From contig OX246748.1 of assembly GCA_945910005.1 (NCBI GenBank), positions 16,161,368-16,225,367 on the forward strand: 64,000 nt of DNA, given 5' to 3'. Source of the DNA: Isoperla grammatica. Its lineage: Eukaryota > Arthropoda > Insecta > Plecoptera > Perlodidae. Position 1 is the first letter of the stretch. Every line of letters starts with the position of its first letter. Below, piece by piece: positions 11,638-25,364 of the stretch. The notes beneath the pieces are model-generated. The model made no database searches. It saw nothing but the letters and a program-made list of their open reading frames with translations, and was not told where the DNA came from. Made by a program: the position numbers and the translations under genes.

Positions 11638-13498
11638 TAATTAGGGTGTGGTTTAAGTAAGTAGTTTTATTGAAATTGGGATTTATATTTTATAACAAAA
11701 AAATACAATAATATTATAATTTAACCGGATAGGTAGGGTACATCTGATTCGATTACGTTACATGGAAAGTAAATTTTTATTACATATTTAACACAAACAT
11801 ATATTGCCACATTATAACAAGCTTGAAATATTAAGAGAAGAACCGCTTCAATTTCTTTCAGTGTTTATGTGCACAGTTTGTGAACACTGAACCGCCTTTG
11901 TCGCGGTGAAGTTCTACGCTTACATAAAACTAAGCTTAAAAACCACTCCGCATCGCTCAAAATCAATAGCAATCTCCACAATTAGTTTGCCACCATTTAC
12001 AAACAGCACCGTTCTCATCAGATTAATAAAATACAATCCTATTCGGATTTCAAAGCGGTCGTTTTGCATCACTTTTCCAAATCAAGTGGAGCAGTTCAGC
12101 TCAGCACGTTCGAACGTAATTTAAATTTACATCGCTTTCGTTTTACTAAATCCCAAAGCGGCTCTGTTTAGTCCTATTTATTTCCTAGTCGCCGACATTA
12201 ACTTTCACTCGGCACAACCGCAAAAACAGGCATTCACAATTAGCATCGTGGGTAATTGACAATCATTAGCGCATCTGTCAACGCGATCGGTTAATAAAAA
12301 GTGAATAACAATGCGGCACTAGGTTCGTTCTTCATACAAACAAAAAGGAATCGTTAATTAACGATAGGCTAGACCTACCGCATGCACGGGCTTTCAAGCG
12401 TTAATTTTAATTCGGTTGTGGTTTCACATTTGGTGGATTGTGTTTTTTGGGGGGTTTTGTACGCAAACGGAGGCATGGCTTTAGAAAGTAAGTCTTTTAT
12501 ACCATCGTGTACTTAAAGGTTATTTTTATTAGATTGATATTATTGTGAGGCATTTGTAACACATAAAGTTTCACAGCAAACAAAACGAAAAGTGACAAAT
12601 GAAGTAATGCTGATAACTTAAACTATTGTGTGTAAATTAAAACAAAGTAATAATATATTATTAAAATGTGAAAAAAATTCAATAATCAAAGAATTTTCGA
12701 ATTGTAATGCAACTAAAACTACACAACATAAAAAACTGTAATACTTTAATACATATATATTAATATTTGCCATTCTTGGGTGAATATGTGTAAAATGTAT
12801 GAAATAAATCAAAACAATAAAATTAAATAAAATTAATTAGTTAAATCATTTTTATTTCTCATAATTTGACGCTTCGTCGGATTAACATCCAACTTTTTAA
12901 AAACAATTTTTAAAAATTAAAAAAATAAACTAACAAATCAAAATCAAAGCATTGGGAAATATATATTATATACAAATTACAAACCAAGATAATTTTACCT
13001 ATTTAGAGCTATTCATTTTTGAATGGCCAAATAACTCGAGGTAACCCAATAAGGATTAAAATAAAATATACCCTGGACGCTTAGATTTTACACTTTTTAT
13101 GAAAAGTGAACAATAAAAGTTCTACCAACACCACGCCGACATAATTATTCTTCCGACAATCATTATAAAACCGGAACCGGTTAATATTCCTCTAAACGTT
13201 GTGCTCACAAGGTTACCCGCTTTATAAACACAATTATGAGCCAGATTATAGTGCGTTGTAATGGACTTGAGATAGATCTAGAACGGAACCCTTCAAGCCG
13301 CCCCTGGGGTGTTCCGGACGCGAAGCTACACAGGACAGCGGCAGCTCTCAAGTGGTGCGGGTAGTGGTCAACAGAGTGCACTGGCTTAGAAAATAGCGCC
13401 GCAGCGACGCGTAGCGGGAGTTAGCTCAACCCGACTCACCCGTCAGATACACGGAGACAACTTACATCGAGTACAATGTATTTATTACATAATGTATT
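11638..13498. other. Non-coding, nothing recognised
   Basis: AT-rich. A GC-richer patch near 13290-13440 shows no open frame of note. Confidence 0.5.
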
Positions 13499-13499
13499 A

Positions 13500-13655
13500 A
13501 GGGCCGGTTTTACAATCTCATAAAAGGAAATTTATTTGTAGCAACTAAGCTATTTGTAGGATTTCAAGGGTTTTGATTGGTCGTTGCCATGGAGAAAATA
13601 AGCTACTCGACGAATAAGTAGTTATTGGGACATTGTAAGACTAGACTTAAGAGTA
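13500..13655 (+). mobile_element. MITE, about 155 bp (copy related to 45062-45212)
   Basis: Shares more than 100 bp at high identity with 45062-45212, including gattggtcgttgccatggag and gacgaataagtagttattgg. The ends (gggccggttttacaatctc and gggacattgtaagactag) are imperfect inverted repeats. TTA adjoins both ends here and in the other copy, compatible with a 3-bp target duplication. Confidence 0.65.
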
Positions 13656-14519
13656 ACTGTTATTATTATTGATGACATATTTATTAATTAATTTAATTAT
13701 AACATATAAATATATTTTTTTCTTATAAAATAATAAATTAAGAATTTAAAAAATGATTTTGGAGATACAAGCGTACTGGGGGAAGATTGAGGGAACTGAA
13801 GTAAATTAGTTGGAAGAAGTAGGAAATACAAGACGAGAAAGAAGTATAGAAGAGACATGACACGCCTGGCAAGCCGATGTTAAAAAATTCTATGCCAAAG
13901 AATATTGGTGGCAACCACACCCTGACCCGATTTATTTTGGAAATAAGTGTATGAGAGATATAATGTAATTATACTTTTGAAGATCATTTTTGAAATTTTT
14001 AAACATTTTAATGAGCAATATTGATAAGTTGAAAATATATTGAAAAACGACTCATTTGTTAGCAAGAGTCTATCAAGTCATGGCAAATAATGAAGCACAA
14101 TTCTATAAAAACTGACGCAGCCGTACCCAGCACATACTTGTGAAATAACGTGTGCGAACGGTCGGACAACACGTGAATTACAAACTGTAATCGAAAAATA
14201 AATTGCACTGCGGATGCTAATGCTACATATGTAAATGAGAGTCGAAGCTTCCTGGATATGTCCAGACAGGCGCATCCATTGCCATTGAGTAGTTGATGTT
14301 TTACGCTAATTTGTGTGTGGAGTTGACAGTTGATACTAACCTAACAACATGTGAATATCTAGGATAACATATTCAGAAATGATATATACTATTTTCAAGC
14401 TATGAATATGTACTATTATTAGCAGTATGTGTTTTTTATATCACATAACTCTACGCAAATCCTCATACAAACTGCAATGCCGTTTTTTTTTTAAGTAATT
14501 CTACATGCATGTCGTATTA
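13656..14519. other. Non-coding, strongly AT-rich
   Basis: Very AT-rich at 13670-13740. Open frames are composition-driven. Confidence 0.5.
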
Positions 14520-14521
14520 TA

Positions 14522-14731
14522 TAGTTGCGAAACTGTAAGAATGACAACTCCCTCCATATCCCCTCCACAGCTACCCGACCCCCGCAACTCTACGAAACAA
14601 CAAACTGAACAACTGAAACAAACTGATTTTCAATTACGTATTTCATTTTGTCGGGTTGTCACGGAGTTGAGGGGGTCGGGTAGCTGTGGAGGGGATATGG
14701 AGGGGGCCGTCATTGTTACAGTTTTCAACTA
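14522..14731 (+). mobile_element. TIR MITE, 210 bp, flanked by TA (copy 1)
   Basis: Left end tagttgcgaaactgtaagaa and the reverse complement of the right end match with few changes. Long subterminal inverted arms (ccctccatatcccctccaca and its complement near 14680-14705) follow. TA lies outside both ends (14520-14521, 14732-14733). A second copy is at 32312-32523. TA flanks suggest a Tc1/mariner-type source, but the terminal bases alone do not prove the superfamily. Confidence 0.75.
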
Positions 14732-16919
14732 TATTTGTATTTATTGAAATTTACCCACCCGAGAGCGGGAAGGCCAAGACTTATTAAATGGCAAATATTT
14801 ATCGAAATATATATACTATGACCAGCCTTTTAAATAAGGCGTGTTAATACGGCAAATGTGGCGTATTTAAAATCAATTTTACTCATTATGAAACTTAGAT
14901 ATTATTCTCGTTGAATCATTGAATAGGAACAGAAAACGAGTTGAGTGAGCTACCGCTTATAACAGTGTTAATAAGACGTGCATACGACATATTATCTCGT
15001 CTCCCGGCGATGCTAGAGGCTTGTATTAGGACTAGCAAGACCTACGTCATAGTTGCTCCGAATGGCATTTCTTTGACTTGGAATTGATTTCACCTCATTT
15101 ATTACACAAAAGAAATTTAGGAAAAGTTATATTTAAAAAATTGTATTTTATTATCAATATTTTAAAAAAAAAACGAGAAACAAATAAAACAATTCTCATT
15201 CGACTCGTGTTCTCAAATCTCAAATACTTACTCCCCCCAAAACGAATGCTTTTATTTTCCTATAGACGTCGTTTGGCCGTCGATATTATCTGCCTGCACA
15301 AGCTTCGCGTGAAAGACGTGCGGGGTTAGGATAAGATAAGATAAGATAAGATAACGCACTCAACACACTTCCACTCGAATTTCCTTAATGATCACAAAAA
15401 AAGCCCCCTAGAGAATATATTTATCATCTCCACGTTCATTTGCATTGTAAAAATGCGTGTCTGAAGAAGGAACTCTTCTTTCACCCACCCACACTCAAGT
15501 CCCGTGGGAAATTTCTAGTAAAGATCGCGTTGTCTTTGCTACTCGGGATGTCAACCCCATAACCGAGGATGAGCAAGACATAGGTTTCGATCCCAAACAC
15601 AGGGTGGCTACAAAAAGTTTCATAGAGACAGATAATTATAATATGTGAATGTATATAAAAACAAATGCTATCGGTTTATAGGCCTAGGTGAGCAATTTGG
15701 GTGTCAATAAGGTTTTAAGTTCCCTCTGGTAATATAGTTTTGCATCAGTAGTTCTGTGTTATTCATTGACCGAAGTAATTCTACCCAAGGAATAAATGTC
15801 CTGGTTATATGTGTAGAGAAAAACGCTTTTGGAAAGATGATAAATAGAAAACCAATAGAAAGAAGATAATAAGTGGTATACCGTATAATGTCCACCACTG
15901 GACTGGTATAAGTTCCTATTGGTTTATTTTATTTCATATAATGTACACTTATTTCATTTTGTTATAAACATAAAATTTAGAGGTAGAGATAAATATAGTA
16001 CACAGTAAATTATAGGATTTTAAAATTAAAATAAATATTCTGTACTTTTATATAATGTAGTCGTAATTGATTGGTGGCACGGTGGCACGCAAGGTGGCAC
16101 GCATTTGATTATCAATTAGAACATAATAATGAGTATAGAAATATTTGAGTGGAACAGATATTTGGTTAATTTTTTAGGTATTATTATAATATGTTGGTCT
16201 TGGACCAAGTGGACCAAACACAAAACGCGCGAATTTTTTTAAATTTTAAAACGTTGAGAGTTAAAGAGAATTCCAAAAGAAATACCAAGAAATAGAAAAC
16301 ACCTAGCAGATTATCAAAACAAAAAGTTGTATGTACACAAGTTCTTAAGTACGAATATACGCTTTTTACGCATCCTATAAATGTGAACCGACTAACCTAA
16401 CCCAACGCGGCTAAACCGTTGCCTGTAGATCTTCTTGTATTGAATTCAATCAAAGGAATCCACCCTCACCTTAAACTGTTTTGTTGCTTTCAAAGCGATG
16501 CCGCGTGAATGCTTAAGTTGCTAAGACTTAAGATACAGAATATATCACCGCGGCGGTCTTGTTTACGTTCATAACGTGGCAACATTGTAAAGCAAGCTAG
16601 GGAAAACTTCACACAAGTAAATAGCATTTTTAAATATGAGCGAATTTCTATGTCCAAGCAAGGAATTTAAAAGGCTGAATAACTGTGTGTTCTGATAAAT
16701 CTCGGAATTAAAACACATGTTTTTTGTTTATCATTACTTTGTTTTGTTTGTTTGGTACATATGTGATATGTTTACACGATAATTTATTGCCAAGTTTAAT
16801 AGCTACCGACAAAGAACAAATAGTGTATGTAAAAGCTGTGTGTGTTTTTTTACAAACATATTCTTGAAGGATGCTTCGTTGATGACGGTTGGCGTGTTAT
16901 AGTTACATAACGTTAATAC
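14732..16919. other. Non-coding; short GATAA tandem run
   Basis: Contains five tandem (ATAAG) units at about 15329-15353. Around 15460-15620 a degenerate SINE-like stretch (ggtttcgatcccaaacac) may be present. No gene recognised. Confidence 0.45.
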
Positions 16920-16985
16920 CAGTGGCGTATACACGGGGGGAGGGGGGGGGACCAAACCCCCCTTTCGCAAAGGAAAAATGAAAAA
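16920..16985 (+). mobile_element. Left end of an hAT-type MITE (fragment)
   Basis: Starts cagtggcgtatacacg and continues into a G-run and C-run that can pair, like the left end of the element at 5848. No matching right end (tacgccactg) was seen within the next kilobase, so the copy is probably truncated. Confidence 0.5.
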
Positions 16986-17897
16986 ATACCGTTTAGCTTT
17001 CAATAAAGATAGTGTTTTTGTTTTAAATACCAAAAATATTAGTAGCAAATACTAAGTAGTACGTTTTAAAGTGTACCTTGACGAGAAACTTGTTAGTAAT
17101 ATTTCACGTATTAATCTGATCTCGTCAACAATTTGTTGATTTATAATAATTACCCGCGCCCCTAACATTATTATTTCTATTAATAGTTATCTACTCTGGA
17201 TAAATGACGCCATGGTTTATATTATTGCCAACTATTCATTATTTTACCAAACGCGGTTCACAATTTACTTTATCAATGAGTACAACTATTTAGAAACTCC
17301 ATTCACTGAAGCATCACATTTCTGAGAGTAAAATAGCATTTTGCATGTTTTAGATAAATTCTGTCTACTTGAAAGTGAACGTCAACCTGATACACAAGAA
17401 CAACATTTGATGTCATTAATTTTCCAATGCAATATGATACCTCAAGTTAATTGCAAAATATACTGACTGGTATGATTAAAAAATAAACCATCAACGGATC
17501 GAAATGCTATTCCAGATCGCTAATCATACGCAGCTACAACTAATTAGTCATCTGATAATGCGGTGTCCCCTATGACAGTTGATGAGTTTCTCCGCCAGCA
17601 AAGTATAAAAAGCTGTGAGGCATGGTAATGCGCACGCTCTAATAATAAGACCTGGTTTACATTACTCGCGTTTTACGCGAGTTAGTCAATAACGCTGATA
17701 ATGTTATCATGTAAACGCAATCAAGTAGCTACCACAGGTCGACTTTTTACTTGAGTTGGAACTCGGAGTTACTGGCATATGATCCGAATAGTGTCGACTT
17801 CCATGACTATCGTGACGTCATTTGACGACACAAACATAAATGGGTTACCACAGAAAAACAACCAGCGTTCAACTTCTGTGATAAAAACGGGGTCTTT
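16986..17897. other. Non-coding; small hairpins
   Basis: A perfect 8-bp stem with a 3-base loop (actcgcgttttacgcgagt) lies at 17664-17682. It sits inside a weak 92-bp inverted-repeat segment (17649-17740, ends gacctg / caggtc). Otherwise nothing. Confidence 0.4.
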
Positions 17898-18380
17898 CAA
17901 GGCGAAAGTCGATGCTTTTTGAGTATTCCAAGGCGAAAGTCGTTGCTTACCGAGTATTTCAAGGCTAAAGTTGATGGTTACCGAGTATTTCAAGGCTAAA
18001 GTTGATGCTTACTGAGTATTCCAAGGCGAAAGTCGATGCTTACCGAGTATTTCAAGGCTAAAGTTGATGGTTACCGAGCATTCCACGGCAAAAGTTGATG
18101 GTTTCCGAGTATTCCAAGGCTAAAGTTGATGGTTACCGAGTATTCCAAGGCTTAAGTTGATGGTTACCGAGCATTCCACGGCAAAAGTTGATGGTTTCCG
18201 AGTATTCCAAGGCTAAAGTTGATGGTTACCGAGTATTCCAAGGCTTAAGTTGATGGTTACCGAGTATTTTAAGGCAAAAGTTGATGCTTACCGAGTATTT
18301 TAAGGGAAAGTTGATGCTTACCGAGTATTTCAAGGGAAAGTTGATGCTTACCGAGTATTCCAAGACGAAAGTTGATGGTT
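17898..18380. repeat. 31-bp minisatellite, about 15 copies
   Basis: Unit aaggctaaagttgatggtta plus ccgagtattcc, exactly 31 bp in most copies, with variants gcgaaagtc / gctaaagtt / gcttaagtt. A 93-bp higher-order block (three units, beginning gagcattccacggcaaaag) occurs twice in succession near 18077 and 18170. Confidence 0.9.
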
Positions 18381-18765
18381 ATGACAACCACGTGACCGTA
18401 GCTCGCCAGGACGCTGCCGTCGTAGGGATTCCCAGAGTTCCACTCGTAGGATTCACCGTGGATGAAGACGAGAACCGGGTACTTGGAATGTGTCCTTCCG
18501 CCACCTACAACACAAGAAATAGTCCATCTTTAGATCGTAGCTAGTCTACACCAAGGCATATCTCAGGTAACAGAGCTTAGGTTGTAATATATACATGTTT
18601 GAGTGCTTTGGTGATCCCAAGAGCTATGCCGGCGGAAGATTGTGCTTGTGGTAAAGCCGGACAGGTCGAGGAGGAGAAGTCAGACGAAATGTAGTTCACA
18701 TCCTCCCCTATCCCTTTTCCTCCCTGCCCTCCTACTCTACTTCTCCCTTTCTTCCAAACACCCCC
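18381..18765. other. Non-coding, relatively GC-rich flank
   Basis: The open frame 18281-18544 is mostly minisatellite. Nothing recognised beyond it. Confidence 0.4.
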
Positions 18766-18860
18766 GATTTAATCTTCATATATTTCACCCACTCATCGTC
18801 TCGATAAGCCAATTTAAAAAAAATACGAGACCGAAAGCCTAACTATCAATCAATCAATAG
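18766..18860 (+). mobile_element. SINE 3' tail (family 3) with (ATCA)n end
   Basis: Shares cactcatcgtctcgataagc with the 3' part of the tRNA-derived element at 33640-33800 (cttactcatcgtcttgataa) and ends in a short tcaatcaatcaat run, a typical SINE tail. The head is not clear; the region 18620-18765 may hold a diverged one. Confidence 0.45.
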
Positions 18861-19023
18861 TAGCCGCAAAGTGCACAGTGCTACTTGTGGCCTTCCAAGG
18901 TCACAACATTGGGGTGTTCTATATTGTCAGGGGGCGTCTATTGGTGAGGGAAGCGAGCATCCCTTCGATCAGGGGCGACGGATCTGAAGGACGTTATTCG
19001 GACGGGCGTGTGATTCTTCAGTT

Positions 19024-19202
19024 GACTGCGTCCCCCCCCCCTCCTCCCCCCCCCCCCATCTTCCGCTCACCGGGATGACAAACAATCAACACACTTTCCG
19101 CGCGCACTTTTATTAATACCCCGGCCGGTCGACCCGAGAGAGACACGCCGAGCATGTCGCGCCGTAAACGTGTCAAATTAAAACGTTCGCGCAAACAATC
19201 CG

Positions 19203-19234
<32 letters not shown>
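19024..19234. repeat. C-rich run and T-run
   Basis: C-rich tract at about 19032-19058 and an uninterrupted T-run of about 30 at 19202-19231. Proline-rich and lysine-rich frames across them are artefacts of these runs. Confidence 0.8.
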
Positions 19235-19235
<1 letters not shown>

Positions 19236-22200
19236 GACGAGTTTCTACTTTTCGCGCGAACTTTATTAAAGTGGTGTGATCCAATTTTGAACTTCAATTT
19301 AAATCATTTCTCTCTTTGAAGTGGGAAGTGAATGAAAGTAGTTCCTGATGTCGTGTCAGTCGACATTGGTCGGGAGATCAAAGGAAATGTATTTAGATTA
19401 TTGTGTGTATTGGCTATCGTTAGTGTGTGGGAGCTTTTAGATATATGTCGGCTCTTTGGTTTGTTCTATTTAGAAATTCCACGATATAAAGGACGTTAAA
19501 CACACATTGTTTTCGTTGCAAGTTCGACTCATTTATACAAGTATTAACTTGCAGTAAAGTAAGATATATAACAACGTAGTGATCTGGAAAATTTGTCTAA
19601 ATTAACGGCGCTTTATACACTGCAGTGTAAACATAATGTGAATGTTAATGTGTAACAGTAAACATGTCTTTAAAATGTTATGAAGACACATTTTTACCCT
19701 AATATCAAGGTGTGTTCATACTTATTGGGAATATGGGATTTAACATTTTCTGTGGATGTGCATTAAAACAAAGTAGCATTATTTCAAATGAAATTCTAAT
19801 AAAACTCCATAAGCTGGTTTTTGGAGGTATATGGAGGGACTAAGCTAGATACTCAAACGTTACATTATTTTAATTAAAAGTATACAAATAATATAAATTT
19901 GCGCACAAGTTTGCTATGGAACTGCTATTTAGCCTTGCAAAAAATTATTGCTACTGATATCTAGAGATTCTTGAGTACAATAAATTTGCGATTTAAGTAT
20001 GTGTAGTGTCCCGGTAGCACTCTTAAATATTATGTTTATTTGAAGTAATTGTTTTATCTATTCCCCATTTCTAGCTCTCACATATATTATTTAGTATTCT
20101 ACTTTTTAATACTAATATTTAGTGAAAAAGTTCGCATATTTAACCAATATGTTGCATATTAGCTACAGGGGCGTATACTGGGCAGATATCCTACCTGAGA
20201 ATATCCAGTTGAGTTGTTTACATTAACATTTTCAACCACCGGCAATTGAGATCTTTATTCATGAAAATCAGTTTTCATTTGGTGGTTAAAAAGCTGTCTT
20301 TGCGTATTCTACTGCTTTGCAAAGACTCATTTCAGTTTCCAAAATCGGTGAATAGGAAAAAAATATATTACGAACGAAAATATATATTTTGTATTCATCT
20401 TTGAACCTTCTCGACTCTTTTCTTACAGATTTTCAATTGAGTTATGTCAGACGGAAAATTCAAAACGAGAAGGAAAAAAAACCCGCGTTCAATATTCTTT
20501 ACTTCCGGCTCGGTTGGCAATACCGGAGCAAAACTGTCCGAATGTATCATCTTCGAATCGCGCTTCCAATTTCACTTTGCTCTCGCCGGGAGATTCTATT
20601 CCTTCTCCTTGTATTCGTTTCGTTCTGTTTCTGTGCAGCGTCGGCTAACGTCGTTGTCTATTTTTATTGAAGTTGTGTTTCACCGTTCTGACGCTAGGTA
20701 GCAGCACCGAACGACAACTGTTGCTAGAGCTTCTAGCGGACTCTCTGTGAACTCTTTGGTACTAGTTAAAAATCTATATTTTGTTTCTCATCCCAGAAAT
20801 AGGTGTATCTATTAATAATGCTAATATTGGTGATCTATACCAATTATGACGAGAATCCTAACGTTGAAAAGTACGCAAATCTATCTCAGACATTGATTTT
20901 TTCCAGAGCATTCGTAACTTTTTGTGGGGATTGTGTTTGATTCAGTGAAAACACAATCCACGTTCGACAACATGATTAAGAGAGAAGGTATTGGACAAAC
21001 CGTATCTTATCTTTTTTCAGAAGATTGCCTTTGTCAGACAATTCCTCTCTACAATCAATCTTACTGACGGAGAAAGAGAAAATGGAGAAGACTTTGAGGT
21101 ATAACGTTGTCCTCAATCAAATAAAGGACGGAAGATTATTTGAAGAAAATACACTCCAGTCTACACACACATGGCTTTGCGACGACGAAAGGGTGACTCG
21201 AGTGCTAGGAATGCGACTTAGCTATCGAATTAGAACGGAAAAGTTAAAATATATGAATAAATTTGCATATTTATGGTTTTCATGAATAGGTTACTTTTGC
21301 ACACTAAAAATGTAAAACTAAGAACTTTGCCATGATGCAAATTGAGAAAACGAATACGTGTTAATTTTAAATAGCCGTTATTCAGATTGAGCTTACCCGT
21401 TTATAAGTTGGCATTGTAATTTTTATAACGCTTTAAACATTATGATCATATTAACGCGTAAAACAAAATAAACGAAACAATAAGAAATTAAATTATTTAA
21501 ACGTTGAAGAGAGATAGCAAGAGAAAACGAAGATAATAAGTAATAAAGTAATATTTTGTTATCATAACATACAATGAAATTAAAGAAGAACAAAATCACA
21601 AACAAGCAGTGATTCACCTACCGGAATTTCAAAACAACTATCGTTCATCTTAAATTACTAAAGAGGAATTACAAAAAATAATAATAACGATATAAATTGA
21701 ACTTACGGCTCAATTTGACGATTTTAAAAGAGAAGGAGAAAATTTAAAAAAATCGATAAATTTTGCTCTTAATTAGCAAAAGCTCAAGCTTCATTCAAAA
21801 TTTAATTACTTGTTTGTTAATCTTAATACAAAAGAAGTTGCTAAAAGCTGTATTTTTCTGTGTATACCCAAATAACATAATATCCCTTACGTTACACGAA
21901 AAAACATAAGAAAAAATCCGAGACCGGATGAAAGAAAAAACAGCGGTTTTGAGGCAAAAATGAAAGCTGCTTCGTCTTCTTCTTCGCATAATCCTTGAGC
22001 CGTACTCACAACGCAGCTCGGCCCAGTCCCTTGAAAAGCGACGGAAAATATACCCTTGTTTAAAATCAAAGCACAACTACTGACCATAATGGGGCTGCGT
22101 CCAATTAGTAACACTGCAAACTCGCTAATTGACTTTTCAAACTCTTTGAAGTTCTCGTTAAACATCGATGAAAAGAGAGAATTAATTCTTAGAAGAATGG

Positions 22201-22480
22201 GCACCGATCGGTGCTGTTGTCTTCAATTCTAGAAATAAGTTATCGTTTTTGCTTTAGTTCAAGTCTCTATCAGGGATGATTCTTATACCTTGCAGACGAA
22301 ATGGTCGCTCTCGTTGATTTATATTTGGGTTTTACGTCCCACATTTTTGCAACTATGTAACTACTATCTTTCCGGCTTAAATAACATGTTTACAACTTAA
22401 CTAATGGAAACGATGAGTGGGTAAGAGTGAATTGAGTGACTGTTAAATGACTCTTTATATGCCCGAGAGTTTTTGAGGAC
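19235..22480. other. Non-coding, nothing recognised
   Basis: Contains short frames around 20390-20700 and 21890-22200 that lack family motifs. A motif atttgggttttacgtcccac near 22325, reminiscent of the region at 55340, may be a diverged interspersed repeat. The word caggggcgtat at 20167 resembles a degenerate hAT end. Confidence 0.45.
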
Positions 22481-22507
22481 TATTTGGTGGGGGGGGGGGG
22501 GGGGGGG
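22481..22507. repeat. G homopolymer tract
   Basis: Near-uninterrupted G-run within an AT-rich background. Confidence 0.85.
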
Positions 22508-23310
22508 AATTTATTGAGAGATAATTATAGAAATCCGAAACTTTTGAATCAGAAATATATGACACATATTTTTGAATTTGCGTGGTATTGCCTGCGTTTA
22601 ATTAAGTATTATATAATCTTGTTGTCTTAGCTATAAAATATAAATAATATATAATATTATGTAAGTATTGTATGTCTTCATAAGAAATATATATATATCT
22701 GTATCCCAAATATATAGAAATGTTTAAATCAAAAGAAACGTTTACAAATGTTTGTGTGTAGCACAGAAGAATTATCATTTTTGTTTGTTAGCAAATTTTC
22801 AAATTTATCACTGCCATATCACAGTGCATTTCAATCAAAACTAACATGGCCCGAATTTCATAACTTATTCGTGAAAAATTAAAAAAAAAAAAAAAAAATG
22901 AGTGTCTAGTGCATTTCCATCAGATTATTTCACTTCCTAGTTTTCCGATCCGTGGATGTTGAAACTTTACTAACGCATTGTTCAGAATCTCCTGCGGGTA
23001 CTTGATGTACATTGTCTCCGTTGCTCTTTTGTTCTCCGGTATTGAAACATGGAACTGCAACTGTGCAAGCGCGTATAGACAGCGTTCATCTGTTGGTGAA
23101 GGTTTCCATCTCTCTTATATACGCGTACATGCTCCAGAGACATGATCTCAAATTGGAATTATTTATATCTGCAGACAGAAAATTCCAAATAATGGTTCAG
23201 TCATTATAGGCACCGTGTGTTAGTAAATACAGCGCTATATGTGGCCAAATTTAACAACTAACTGCTGAAGATTTCATTCCGCGGTTGAAAGTAGTGATGG
23301 ATATTATTGT
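22508..23310. other. Non-coding; poly-A run
   Basis: An A-run of about 18 lies near 22880-22898. No adjoining retroelement was recognised. Confidence 0.5.
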
Positions 23311-23462
23311 GATATATCTTGTTTTTTGTTTGGTGTTTGTTTTGTTTTTTAGTGTTGATGTGTATTTATTTTGTTTTGTTGTTTGTTTTTGTGTTTTTTT
23401 TGGCTTTTAGTGTCTTGTTTTGTTTGTGTTTGTTGTGTGTTATTTGTTGTTTGTTCGTCTAA
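23311..23462. repeat. GT/T-rich low-complexity tract
   Basis: About 150 bases almost devoid of C, with irregular gtttgttttgtt motifs. No fixed period. Confidence 0.7.
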
Positions 23463-24838
23463 AACGTGTCCTGATTAAAATGGCGGCTTGCCTTTTTAAG
23501 ATTTACTGATGGGATTCATAATCTGCACAACAATTTTAAAAGCCTTATTTAATTAAACAATTTTCACAATTTGCCATTATCGACGTAGGAAGAACGACGC
23601 TGCTTCAGCAGGTTGTTGCGCGACTTTGCCACTTTGAGCGTTTCATTCGTTTTCACTAGCGCCATCAGTGGCCCATTTCGGTGCCTATATAAACATGTTC
23701 AGAAATCAAAGCACAAGTTGATAGGCTTGGAAGCAATAATTTGAAGTCATTTAAACTAAATATTATTGTGTGATTTTGATTATCTGAATGGTTTTTAACA
23801 CTTGGATTAAGTAACTACGGCGTACAGTGTACAGTACAGTATAGTACAGTGATATACTCCAGTCGACTTGTTGAGATAATACTTGTTAGTTATTCTTTTA
23901 CTAAGGGCCGGTTTTACCCAAGTTTTATTCTCCAATTAGCCGGTTCTCGGATGTTTGCTACAAACAAACATGGACGGCGGCTAGTTTGAATTTCGAATGC
24001 AATTCGAAGCATGGTTACCAAACCAAGATTACTAAATCGGAGCTTAACAATGTTTAGAAATTCAGACCTACGAATCTTAACCACGTCCGTAAGCATTGGC
24101 TGTCCTGTAGTTTCACATCAGCTTGCTCTTAAGGTAAATGTCTAGGTATATTACGGTATGTATTGTTGTGAAGGAATGTCTGAGTAGTAACGGTAGGATT
24201 GAATCCCATCAAAGATTTTATGACTGAGGAAACTCTCGATAAAGACCTACAATTCAGGCAAGAAACTAAAAAAAATCATACTTGAGAAAATTACTGAAAT
24301 CACGTTATATATTAATCAAGTGAACGAACTGCGTTCATATCAAATAAGTAAATAACCAATAATTTGTATCTGCTATACTCTGTCTTGTCGCAAATCACGT
24401 ACATGCTAATTCCCATAAGACACATTATTGTTGGACAACTAGCCCAAATTATACGATTTTGTTAATTTTTTCCTTCCTTCTCTTTAAAGTAGGAACTTTT
24501 TTTACACTTATGTTTAATTATTTCTCATGGATGGGCATACAATTATATATATACTTATATATTTATGTATAAATATGTATATAGACTATTATTTTACGTA
24601 TAGTTGCTTAAGTGTTTAGTCTATAGTTATTATATGAGACGTAATATCTGATACCAATGTACGATTCTCTGAACAGAAGCTGAGGAAAGTCACGCAAAAG
24701 ACTACCTTATGGGAGTTCTTTAACGTTCTTCAATGCCAAATCCAAAGTCGCAATAGAAATGTATCATGAAATAAATAAATACATAAATAAATACAAATAT
24801 TTTTTTTTAGTTTCTGTCTTGAATAGCTCTTTAATTGT
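23463..24838. other. Non-coding, nothing recognised
   Basis: Short frames only. A gtacagt-type short repetition lies at 23823-23850. Confidence 0.5.
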
Positions 24839-24930
24839 GCCTGGAACCAAACCGGAGACCCTCCGCATTAGAGTCTCGTGTGTTGCCTCTGAGCCATCTA
24901 TATCGGTATTCTCACCACCAGGCACCGTTA
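24839..24930 (-). mobile_element. tRNA-derived SINE head (family 2)
   Basis: On the minus strand, gatggctcagaggcaacac (A-box region), actctaatgcggagggtctc and ccggtttggttcc (B-box region) match the head at 3300-3380. The tail is missing or unrecognisable. Confidence 0.5.
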
Positions 24931-25364
24931 TTCTAACAGTATATTTTTATTGAGGACAAATTAGGTCAGAGGGTTTGAAAACAAAAGCTCCCTCTTATTT
25001 CACAAGTTCCTCGCTTGCTGCAGCGGACTAGCGGACCTTCAGACCCCCTGGGGCTCATAATTCATAATGATAACGCCCTAATTCTTTTAAAACACATGGC
25101 TTGTGTTCTTTTTGTGCGTTTGCCAACACGGATTGGTTTAACAACCTTAAATTAAAACGCTGCGGTGGATTTCAGGTTTCTTTGGTCTCGCTCGTGTGTC
25201 TTGTTGCTACATTTATGAACGTTGATACACTCACTGCAGCCAAACGTCTTCTAATAACTAAAACAGCTCAACTTATGAAGAGCAGAAATCACGGAACGAA
25301 AGATACATTTTACAAACAGATCCAAACAGTTATATCGTACTGTTATCTAACGTTTAATGTCCAT
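24931..25364. other. Non-coding; unsupported 88-codon frame
   Basis: A plus frame at 25101-25367 has ordinary-looking composition but no family match, splice context or neighbour that supports it. Confidence 0.35.

Noticed and set aside
14505..14747. 80-codon frame
   Set aside because: Coincides with the 210-bp TIR element; the frame is not kept in the copy at 32312-32523.
15329..15353. GATAA tandem run as a transcription-factor cluster
   Set aside because: Five short units are easily explained by slippage; no gene lies nearby.
16381..16420. Telomeric-type (CCTAA)n sequence
   Set aside because: Only ctaacctaaccc-like fragments of two units occur; this is not an array.
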